A DNA stretch of 64,000 bases, from positions 42,532,001-42,596,000 of the forward strand of contig CM114271.1 of the NCBI GenBank assembly GCA_050084515.1. Reading direction: 5' to 3'. Numbering within the stretch: the first letter of the stretch is position 1; every line of letters starts with the position of its first letter. A program made the translations under genes and the position numbers. This document shows, in pieces, positions 35,144-44,473 of this stretch. The notes under the pieces are model-generated. The model had not been told where the DNA came from. It searched no databases and was given only the letters and a program-made list of their open reading frames with translations. The DNA comes from Blasia pusilla. Lineage: Eukaryota > Marchantiophyta > Marchantiopsida > Blasiales.

Positions 35144-36648
35144 ACATGAGAAAGATGTCAGGGGGCTGGTGGGAATTCGTTATTTGCAGGTAGGCAAGCG
35201 AGTTGCCTTGGTCGGGAGCCCCTGGAGACGCGTGTGTGACGTTTTGTGTCATTTTTCTGTTCGGAAGGCCGTGGGCGGAAGCGCTATCCGGTTTTCTTAG
35301 ATTTTGCTGGTACGGATTGATGGGGGACAACAGCCGAGTGTAGCGTGTGGTGGGGTGTCGGTGTACGCAAGTGAGGGTGTCGAGAAAGAGAAGAAAGGAA
35401 ATTTTGGGTCTTGCAGCCGCCGGGGGGCTGTTAAGTAAAGACGGCTAGCTAGGTCGCGGCCGGTCTAGGGTTAGGTCACGGGTGAGGGACGGCAGACGGG
35501 CGCCCCGAGGTGGGAGGAGCGCATAGGTGCGCGCGCCCCCCCTTCCCCCCCCCCCTTTTTCCCCCTCTCACCTCTCTCCTCCCGCAGGCAGGCCACGGGC
35601 CGGACGCCCCCCCATTTATTGCCCTCCCCAAAAGTTGGGGAGGCCCATAGGGGTGCGGGCCAGGCCCTCCCCCCCACATTTAGGGCCCAGGGGCCCGCAT
35701 TGGGCCGCGGACCCAAGTTCTCCCCCCCACTCCAACGTGGTAGCATCGACCATAGTCGGTCGGACAATTGTAGCATACGTGGTTGGCAGGACAGACGAGG
35801 TTAGTCGGGCGAACGTGAGTTGAGATTTGCCGGACATGAGTGGGAGCCGACCAGGGTGAGTCACGTTACATGCCGCGCGTGGAGATAGACAAAGGGGTTT
35901 GCGCGACATGATGTTTTGGGGCGCGATAGGGTTGCGAGAGTTTACGATGGAGGGGCAGTGTGCATGATGCCGACGGGTTTTCCGCATCTGTTGACGGGAG
36001 GATCGACGTGTTGGTCGAGGGGAGTGTTATGTGGCGGAGATTGTCATATGATGTGGAGGAGTGCATATTGACGGTGCAGCAGGTTGGAGGGCGTGATGAG
36101 GTTACCCATTCGAGTCCCTTTTCCCGCACTTGTCGTGTGTGATTGAGAGTGTTGGGTATCGGGTAGTAGCTGGTGCTAGATGGGTGCAGTGATGGTGACG
36201 AGTGTAGATTCTTTTCATGTGTAGCATGTTGGTGGATATACGGCCGTTGCCGAGTAGGGGTCGCGTGTATGACCCGAGAGAGTGTCGCTAGGTTAGGTGA
36301 GTCAGTTGGGAGGCTCATGGTAAGCCCGAGTGTTGAGCGTGCGTGAGGCCGGGTATGTCATCACGAGATTGACATTAGCATAGGTCAGCTAGTGAGGCGT
36401 GTGGGAGACTCTCGGTGAGTCTGAGTGCTTGAGCGGGTGAGACAGGGTTTGTCATCACGGCGTTCTTCCAAGGTTCGAAAGAACGGGGTAGTGCGAGCAG
36501 TGGTAGTGGTGTGACACGGAGTGGAGTGAGATACTGAGGGGTTACCAGTGAGGAGCTCCCTTGACATCCATCCGTGACTGGATCATCATCACTGGACACT
36601 GGGTCTGGTGACGAGATCACCGACAGAGACAGTAGTACTTAGTAGGAG
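35144..36648 (+). other. Untranslated leader of copy B
   Basis: Long non-coding leader between LTR and gag. GCGGAAGCGCT at 35275-35285 matches the leader of copy A. At 35536-35570 lies a C-rich tract, followed by GC-rich DNA to about 35740. Sequence from about 36380 (GTCATCACGGCG) aligns with DNA upstream of gag in copies A and C. No intact frame. Confidence 0.6.
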
Positions 36649-37851
36649 ATGGACGACATGGGCCATCGGGGCATGCGTCGTTTCTCGGGTGCAGTGGGCA
36701 CCATCGACTTAGATGATTTCATCCAGGAGTTCGACACATGGTGCGACTTCCAAGAGATACGGACCCCGACACGGTTCAACCCTTTCATGGCATGGAAGGG
36801 GTTGTTCCAGCACTTGGATGGTCCTCCGATGGATGACTACATGGAGTTTCAATCACTATATTCAGTAGAGATCGATGCCTGGAGGATGTATTGGGCTCCA
36901 CTAGTGGTCGCGAGGCATATGATGGGATTGTGAGAGGAGAGAGACCCACACCATCAGCCCGGAGACTAGACGGAGAGGAGGGCAGTGAGACAGGCGATGT
37001 GGCATAGACCTCTGGTGGTAGAGGGCCACCACTTCAGCCCCACAAAGTGGAGTTCTTCCCGGTTGGGGAAGAGCTACCAGGCGTCATTTGACAAGCTGAA
37101 GAGTCTACAGGATTTTCAGCGACGATCGGGTGAGAGTCTGAGAGAGGCATTCACACGTATGAGGAGGCTGATCATTGCTACGTTTGGAGTGACTGAGGCA
37201 CAGTCAGTCCAGTATTGGTACGGGGTTCTGGACCGAGAACTACGGAGGTGAGTCCAAGATGCGGTCTTTGATTTCAAGCCCACATTGAAGGTGATCTTTG
37301 AGTTGTCTGAGCGTATTGAGCTCAACATGAGTGAGGAGCAGGTAGTGACCGCTGGATTTTCTCAAGAGTCGACGGGTCCACAAGCGGCGGTGACCCCACA
37401 AGTGCCACAGCGAGCACCAGTACCACGGGAGCAGGCCAGTGTGCCTAGAGAGCAGGGCGAGTACCGTGAGCCTATGAGGCAACGACCCGCACCTACATAT
37501 GTTGCCCAGCAGGGACATATGTGGTCTTGTTGGACGTGTGGAGGGGCCCATAGGCAGAGAGACTGCCCACAGCATGGGAGAGGACCACCAGCGCCTCCGA
37601 TTGCTCAGGAGCCATAGAGGATGGCCCCACCACAGCACCAGTGTGACCATTGCCATAGATATGGTCACACTAGGGATAGATGTTTTGACCTTCGACGAGG
37701 GGCACGTCCAGAGGTAGGCCGAGGGCCTGGGGACGGTCGTCCTGGAGGAGGTCGGGGAGTTCTTCCTAGACGTGGTAGTAGAGGACCACCACCAGCCAGA
37801 GGAGATGGAGCAGGAACACCAGAGCCGGCGCTTCTCTCACGCATCGATTAG
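36649..37851 (+). pseudogene. gag of copy B with two complete zinc knuckles
   Basis: Reads RRFSGAVGTIDLDDF, then the Trp-rich gag core (FNPFMAWKGLFQHL) and a second helical block (GESLREAFTRMRRL). Zinc knuckle 1 is CWTCGGAHRQRDC and knuckle 2 is CDHCHRYGHTRDRC, the canonical CX2CX4HX4C. An Arg-Gly-rich tail (PGGGRGVLPRRGSRG) follows and probably binds RNA. Frame 1 is kept throughout, with stops at 36931-36933, 37249-37251, 37615-37617 and 37849-37851; the last corresponds to CAG in copy A. The true start is probably upstream: TAG at 36643-36645 replaces a Trp codon seen in A and C. Confidence 0.85.
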
Positions 37852-39347
37852 TTGGAGCAGGGGATTGCTGCCATGACGATGATGCAGCTTAGGGAAGGCA
37901 CGGAGCTACGAGCAGCTAGTGTGACTCCGATCTCTACCTCTTACCCTGACCCGGGTGAGGATCTCTCCAGTATGGGATTCATGAGTAGTGCAGCCTGGGT
38001 TGAGGCAGCTGCAGTGGTGACTCGGGGTGCTGCAAGAGGCACCGAGCCATTGAGAGGTGGAGTTGAGATTGACCCACCGGAGGGGACCGATGGGCGGCAG
38101 GCCAGGGTTCCACAATCGTTCACATTGTCGGAGGCACTACACACACCATCGATGGTGCCTCGACGACCAGCGGTGCCTACAGTTCATGCACCTACGTCGA
38201 CCTCACGAGGAGTTAGAGTGACAACTCCTATGCCAGCTCGAGTGGAGTCAGTGTCGACTATAGTGTTGGAGGTGGCCACTAGAGTGAGTCAGACTCCGCT
38301 ATTTTCCGCCTTAGAGTTGGCGACGTTGGGAGTTGGACCAGCTGAGGTGTTCCGGTTGGCCGCCACGTTGTGTGAGCGTGGAGAGATGACTGCTTCTTGT
38401 TCAGAGGTAGTTGAGGAGGTGGTGGACTTGCCCTCAGAGCCGGTGCTTGGGGCGTTCCCCAAAGAGTCATAGCATGCGGCGGCGACGAAGTTGGTAGATA
38501 TGCCAGCTCGACCGGCCATAGAGCGAGCAGTGGTGACACCTGGAGTAGTGTTACTGGATAACCGAGCTGGAGTATTTCGCTTGGTTAGTCCAACGGGGAC
38601 GGTATACCACCCGCAGCGCGTCCTACTTGATTCGGGAGTGCAACCCTTGATGTTAGGGAAGGCGGCGTGTTTAGCGTTGGGGTTACGGAAGGCCGACATT
38701 GAGCCTTGTCCCTTCCAGATACATACCTCAATTGGGGGCGTATCACCCACTCAGTATATGACTCGACAGGAGATTGTTGTCAGAGTCCAGCCAGAGCATG
38801 CGACGGATAGTGCTATGGTGCGCACACGTGCGATTACGACACCAGCTGAGTCGTACGATGTGTTGGTGGGGAGTACAGTGTTATATCCCCTAGGATTCAT
38901 CCTTGACTTCTGGGAGGAGACCGTTGCTCATCGGCCAGGATGGCGGTCAGGTGACGGCCGGATGAGTCAGTTACCCGTGCAGTTTGCGGGACAAGATGGT
39001 CGATCACGAGGCGAGTCTGTGACCACGTTGGCGGCTTTCACAGGTAGTGTTAGCTGGCCAGGAGAGTTGTTGGAGGGAAACGCACATGCGGAGGATGTCC
39101 CAGTAGCGGATAGTCCCACGGAGAGATAGGCCATGGCGGGTGTCTCTTCCCATGTTGGCGAGGCCTCTTCACCATTGCGGGGTACGACTCGGGAGCTCTG
39201 AGAGGAGTGCCAACGACCGTGAGGCAAGCGGCGTGGAGTCATGTTTTTATCCCGAGCAGCGAGAGTCACGTGGCGATCGGGCTCTTGGAGTGGAGACGAT
39301 GACCCCACTAGATACCACACTTTGTGGGCGGTGCCGAGGAGGGTGTT
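37852..39347 (+). pseudogene. Aspartic protease region of copy B
   Basis: Continues the gag frame. The active site is intact: LLDSGVQPLML with the DSG codons at 38629-38637, followed by YDVLVGSTVLYPLGF. TAG at 38470-38472 stands where copies A and C have TGG. A second stop at 39127-39129 ends the frame before the methyltransferase. About 70 residues between protease and methyltransferase are poorly conserved. Confidence 0.85.
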
Positions 39348-40537
39348 AGGGTGTTAGATCTCTTCGGAGGGATTAGCACCGGATTGGTGCCATATTGCAG
39401 CGGGCATACGGGTGCATCAATACCTTTATGTGGAGAGAGATGTGTGAGCAGTATCATTAAATCACGTGGCAAGATTGGTCCAGAGGTATCATGAGTTGTT
39501 GTCGGATCTGCGATGACGGGGATACCAAAGATACGCTACCCGCCAACATCTCTTTGGTGGGGTGCGGGGATCTAGATAGAGTTGGCACCATTCATTTGGT
39601 GATTCTTTGGATGGCCATGTCGTGGTCATTCATCATCTGGCCGAGGATTTGGATTGCGGGATCCGAGGTCGGGATGTTTTGGGAGATGTCGCGAGAGTAT
39701 TACGACACTTGGGAGAGTCGATATGTTCTCCAACAGACATTTTGGGAGAACGTGCCGTTGTTGGGAGACACTCGTGCACGTGTGATGACGAGTGTACATC
39801 ATGTGAGGTCTTGGTTGGGACCTGCTGTGTTGTTAGATGCAGCGAGAGTTGGGTCACGTGCCCATCGTCCACGACTGTGGTGGACAAACCTGATACCATC
39901 GAGGTACTGAGTCGAGCCTGAGTGGAGTCAGAGAGCACCACATCTCACAATGGATGCTATTTTGGGCTCAGGGCGTCGATCTTAGGTGGTGACACGGGAT
40001 GATAGACCACCGTTGGCCATGGCCAATAGGGTGGGGGAGTTGAGGGAAGCCTTACCTACGTTGGTGAGCTTCCCAGCATCCCATGCCTTTTGTCAGGGAG
40101 GGCCAGGCATGATTTGGGATGAGGCGATCAAGTATTGGAGGAGCTACAATGATGAGCGCGAGCGCCATGGGGTTCACTACCGGTACTACGGCGGTGCGTG
40201 GATGATTGAGGCATCACGGAGACAGGTGTTGGGGCCGGCGATGGACCTCAACTGTCTCACATGGATAGTTAGCCTAGGTATGGCTGAGCAGAGACGGATG
40301 CGAGTGTCATCCACGCCGTCACGTCCACGAGCTGGACCATTGCCTACAAGGTCTGTACAGGCATTGGCTGGGGGCAAGACGAGGAGAGATAGGCACCCAT
40401 GGACTTCCTGGGACGTCGTTCAAGCAGAGAGTGCAAAGGCGGCTAGAGTAGCACATGTTCATTTTTCGGATGTGGAGCATGGTGTAGGAGGTCAGAGTGG
40501 AGTGGTTGTTGCGGAGGTGGCTAGGATTGCTACATAG
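39348..40537 (+). pseudogene. C5 cytosine DNA methyltransferase domain of copy B, frameshifted
   Basis: Motif I (RVLDLFGGISTG) at 39348-39383. Small indels then shift the frame; motif IV is readable as GWPCR at 39609-39623 in another frame, with the Cys codon at 39618-39620. Motif VI (ENVPLLGDTRARV) at 39746. The motif VIII-like block is the best kept: DAARVGSRAHRPRLWWTNL. The C-terminal domain in one open frame (39986-40537) includes PALTLVSFPASHAF-like sequence and ASRRQVLGPAMDLNCLTW, the IX/X-like tail. It ends at the conserved TAG. The independent conservation of these blocks between B and A/C argues that the domain was once under selection. Confidence 0.83.
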
Positions 40538-40543
40538 CAACCA
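40535..40543 (+). other. Conserved leaky-stop context TAG-CAA-CCA between methyltransferase and RT (copy B)
   Basis: The frame is open before it from 39986 and after it to 41026, so readthrough would fuse the two parts directly (RIAT, stop, QPKPEV). Fits UAG-CAR-YYA. Same position as in copies A and C. Confidence 0.62.
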
Positions 40544-40597
40544 AAGCCGGAGGTTGCGTCCTCTCCGAGTGAGGTCACGATTGAGACTTGGGAGCCT

Positions 40598-42138
40598 GTG
40601 ATAGGTCTCAAGTTGATAGGAGGAGAGCGACGGCGAGTTCAAAGGTTTTTGAGAGGGCATGTCAGTTGTTTTGCCTTCAGTATGAGAGACTTGGGTACGC
40701 TAAAGGGTCCCGGGATACGGATTGAGTTGGCTAGTGATACGCCGATCTTTCGTCCACCCTACAGGTATTCTGATATGGAGCGAGCCTTGATTCAGAGTAG
40801 GAGTCAGGACTTGTTGGAGGCAAGACTTGTGGAGTTATCACATGGGGAGTATGCATCTGCCACCGTCATGCCGGCGAAGAAGGATATGCATGGCAATTGG
40901 ACGGATAGGCGGATGTGTGGAGATTACCGTCCTATCAACCGACAGACGAGGTCAGATCGGTATGCCATGCCTACTCCTGAGGAGATCTTTGATGCGGTAG
41001 GGCATGCAAAGATCTTCAGAATTTAAATCTCCAAGCTAGCTATCATCAGCTTCCTATCAGGTTGGAGGACAGGGAGAAGACATCATTCTGGGGGATACAT
41101 CGGTTCGGGAGAGATTGCTTGTATCAGTGGCGGTTCTTACCATTTGGATTGAAGAACGCGCCTGCGGAGTTTCAGAGAGTGATGGATGGGATTCTGGTTG
41201 GCTTGGATTTTGTACGATGTTACATAGATGATATTCTTATCTTCAGTTCCACGGTTGAGGAGCATGAGCGACACTTGGAGGAGGTATTTCGGCGATTGCG
41301 GTTACATGGACTGAAGTTACATCCAGGCAAGTGTAGATTCTTTCAGGAGCAGATTGAGTACTTGGGACACACCATATACCCGAGTGGGTTAGGTGTTCAG
41401 CAGACGAAGGTAGAGGCTGTTGCGCAGATTCCACGCCCTATAGATGTGAGTCGAGTCCGAGCATTTCTTGGACTTGCGAACTTCTATCGACGGTATGTCA
41501 AGGGTTTTAGTGCGATCGCAGAGTCTTTGACCTTGTTGACGAGACTTGATGAGGTGTGGTTGTGGGGAGATGATCAGGAGCGAGCATTTCAGAGCTCAAG
41601 GACAAAGTTGCGTCCTCACCCATTTTGAGAGACCGGTTAGGGGTCGCCCATTCGATTACATACGGATTGGAGCATGTTGGGTCTAGGAGCAGTGCTTACT
41701 CAGAGGGATGACGAGGAGAGGGAGTTCGTTGTGGCTTACACGAGCCGATCGAAAAACATTGCAGAGGCGAAGTATAGCTCCTACGAGGGAGAGTGCTTGG
41801 CTGCAGTGTGGGCCGTGGCACATTTTAGGTGCTATTTATTCGGCAACCCTTTCACACTCATCACTGATCATCAGCCGTTGAGGTGGTTGATGGAGTCCGA
41901 CAAGCTTACGGGAAAGCTTGCCAGGTGGGCTCTATTACTACAGGAGTATGAGTTCGAGGTGGTTCATAGGCCAGGTCGGCTGAACCAGGATGTGGATGGG
42001 TTGAGTCGTAACCCATGTCCGAGTCAGAGAGACGTCACGGGAGCTCGATGGCACGGAGAGAGTGATGAGGAGATGGTGCCCGGTTGGCATGCATCTGCCT
42101 ATCTTTGTTGGTTGACTATAGCGGTCACCATACGGTGA
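40598..42138 (+). pseudogene. Reverse transcriptase and RNase H of copy B
   Basis: RT reads CGDYRPINRQT, a frame break near 41020-41040 within the SSLDL motif, then FLPFGLKNAPAEFQ and catalytic YIDD at 41221-41232. RNase H, in a frame starting 41674, has DWSMLGLGAVL just before it, YEGECLAAVWAV, ITDHQPL and the tail HRPGRLNQDVDGLSRNP. One frameshift near 41600 separates RT from RNase H. Catalytic residues are all present. Confidence 0.9.
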
Positions 42139-42275
42139 TGACTCAGTGGTGGGATTGGATGATGAGTCTTTGGATCCGGAGGTTAGTGAGGAGGCGGCGG
42201 TGGTCGTGATATCCATGACGACGTGGAGGTTGTGGAGTTTTTCAAGACCTTTGGCGTCATTTGAGTACAAAGTGA

Positions 42276-43583
42276 GTGCTAGGGAGAGGATCGGATCCTG
42301 AGAGAGCCAAGAGGTTCAGGTGGGAGGGGACTCACATTTTACGGGTATGGGGAGATGGTAGGATACGAGTGGTACCTCATCCTTCCCAAATGAAAGCACG
42401 TGTAGTGCGACATGCCCATGAGGAGTTGGGACATTTCGGAGTAAAGCGCACTTACAACTTACCGTGTTCAGATTGGTGGCGCGGCATGCATACTTTGGGG
42501 TACTGTGATTTGTGGCCAGATGTATGGTATGTGACAGAGTGCGAGCATCCTTCAATGCTCCCACTCAGATTACATCCTTTGCCGATTATGGGTTTAGGTT
42601 ATCGGTGGAGTTTAGACTTTTGGGACCTTTGCCATTGATGGGCGTCATCAGTGCGTGTTGGTCATGGTGGAGCATTTCTCCAAGTGGATAGAGTTGGTGG
42701 CACTACCGGACAAAGCGGCGAGGAACAGCTTATGCGTTTCTAGATCGTGGTGCTTAGTCACTTTGGTGCACCGGCGGAGGTGTTGACCGACAGGGTACCG
42801 AGTTCAGGGGAGAGTTTCAGGCCTTGTGTGATCAGGCCGATAGATCACCGCACCACGCCCGGGATCATCCCGAGGCGGATGGGTTGGCAGAGAGAGTTGA
42901 CGGTGAAGAGAGGATTGCGCAAGTATGGCTTGCAGCGGGGCGATTGAGGGGTGGGACCTACGATTTGCCATGGTTGGCTATGGGTTATCGCTTTAGTCGG
43001 CAGCATCCTTGGCGTCATTTTCACGTACTTTTTGCTCTTTGGGAGAGAGCCAGATTTACCTGCAGCGATTCGACGTGACATGGCGGAGGTGTTAGATCTT
43101 GATGATCCAGATGTGTGGGTGCAAGCATGTTCTCAGACGGCATAAGTTTTTCGTAGAGTTATGCCTATGGCCTTTGAGAACTTAGCTATTGCCCATCATA
43201 GAGATACATTGAGGTACGCGACCATTCGTGGAGGAGGTTATCGTCCAGGGATTAGGAGGTTTCATCCTGGAGATTACGTGTATTTTAGCAAGCGGCGGCA
43301 CCCACGACGCTAGATGTCATCGTAGGGCGCCGCGATCCTACGTGTGCGCGAGGTATTACCGACCGGAGTCCTCATGTTGGAGGGATGGGATGGTATGGTT
43401 TGGAAGGATCATGTGCGCAATTGTGCGCCATATCATCTTCCGAACGTAGATGGGATGGTGGATCCGAGCTTGGCAGTGGTACCTGCAGGCTTGAGGTGTA
43501 TGTTGTGCGGATCTGCGAGGGGTGCAGCCACCATGTTGGTATGTGATGGTTGTTCTCAAGGGTGGGGCATATGTCATGTCTGA
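42276..43583 (+). pseudogene. Integrase and PHD finger of copy B, heavily frameshifted
   Basis: The zinc region HAHEELGHFGVKRTYN is clear; its CX2C half is degraded. The core is recognisable in pieces (SLDF, KWIELVALPDKA, LSHFGAPAEVLTD, DHPEADGLAERV) spread over several frames. The C-terminal part (LMLEGWDGMVWKDHVRNCAP) leads to CMLC and CDGC of the PHD finger, but the His and last Cys pair are lost by a frameshift near 43565. Not functional. Confidence 0.85.
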
Positions 43584-43713
43584 CCCCCCCTCTTGATGTT
43601 GTTCCCACGGGACGATGGATATGTCCGAGATGTGTATAGGGTAGTAGGTCATGTTAGAGAGGTGTGATATTTTCTATCTGGAGTTAGGGGGATCCAACTG
43701 CTAGCTAGGGGGG

Positions 43714-43855
43714 CGGTTGTGTGATCTCCATGTATATGTATGAGTTGATTTTTGTACATGTGTGGATCGACCCGTGTGTGGAGAAGATCGGTGTTGTGTG
43801 GTGTAGATGTGACGAGGGATGTATGTTGTGTAGCGATATGTATGCCCACGACAGC
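43714..43855 (+). repeat. ~140-bp repeat preceding the 3' LTR of copy B
   Basis: Starts right after the G tract (43707-43712, candidate polypurine tract) and is nearly identical to 44335-44473 after the LTR. Its last ~38 bp (GTATGTTGTGTAGCGAT...ACGACA) also occur at the 3' limits of copies A and C and, more diverged, in E. Confidence 0.85.
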
Positions 43856-44334
43856 TGTCACATCTGGGTAGCCGATAGGCCGAGATCTATCATGGATAGG
43901 GCGTAGGAGCCAGCGGACTATCTTGAGTGTAACTTTGTCCCACAGTGTCGGATGAGGTTGAGGATAGGTCCATTGTGTCAGGAACGTCGTTTTTGACGAC
44001 TTTCATGTTGAGGTCTTTTACAATCGGGTGACTTGTTGACCAGGTCACCCGCCCTTGGTAACCTGTGCGCGCAGGTTACCAAGGGAAGGGCTATTTTTAG
44101 GGGAAGAGCCTTTTGGCTCTTCCCAACCTATATAAGAGAGGAAGATGGCTTTCCTAAGCCATCTTTCTCATGTTGGGCCGTTGGAGCACCTCCCTTGTAT
44201 GTGTGTGAGCTAGGACTAGGGTGCTAGCGTCCGGATTCCTTGATAGCATAGGGTGGACGAGGCTCGATATGCCGATGTAGATTGAGGAGTGGAGTTTTAG
44301 GCCGGGTGTGCCGTTTTTACTACTCTTTATTTTT
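43856..44334 (+). repeat. 3' LTR of copy B
   Basis: Starts TGTCACATCTGGG. Contains a 26-bp segment missing from the 5' LTR that forms a perfect 10-bp hairpin (GGGAAGAGCC TTTT GGCTCTTCCC) just upstream of the TATA box. LTR plus the following 139 bp would give a TG...CA unit. Confidence 0.9.
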
Positions 44335-44473
44335 GTTGTGTGATCTCCATGTATATGTATGAGTTGATTTTTGTACATGTGTGGATCGACCCGTGTGTGG
44401 GGAAGATCGGTGTTGTGTGGTGTAGATGTGACGAGCGATGTATGTTGTGTAGCGATATGTATGCGCACGACAA
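44335..44473 (+). repeat. Second copy of the ~140-bp repeat, after the 3' LTR
   Basis: Nearly identical to 43714-43855. Ends GCGCACGACA followed by AGCT. It either belongs to a longer LTR from which the 5' copy lost it, or marks a recombination between two elements. Confidence 0.85.

Larger units (their letters stand above)
34691..44473 (+). mobile_element. Ty3/Gypsy retrotransposon copy B with LTRs, methyltransferase and PHD finger (decayed)
   Basis: Same domain order as copies A and C: gag, protease, methyltransferase, TAG, RT, RNase H, integrase, PHD. LTRs at 34691-35143 and 43856-44334 flank it; both begin TGT and end TTTATTTTT. They differ by 8 substitutions over 453 aligned bases, all transitions, plus a 26-bp indel. 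Despite such similar LTRs, the interior has many stops and several frameshifts. A repeat of about 140 bp lies on both sides of the 3' LTR. Gag and protease stay in one frame from 36649 to 39129, broken only by stops, which shows that the ancestral element had a single gag-protease reading frame. Confidence 0.92.

Noticed and set aside
35500-35990. Pro- and Gly-rich open frames in the leader of copy B
   Set aside because: They arise from the GC-rich, C-run-containing leader, are overlapped on both strands and have no motif.
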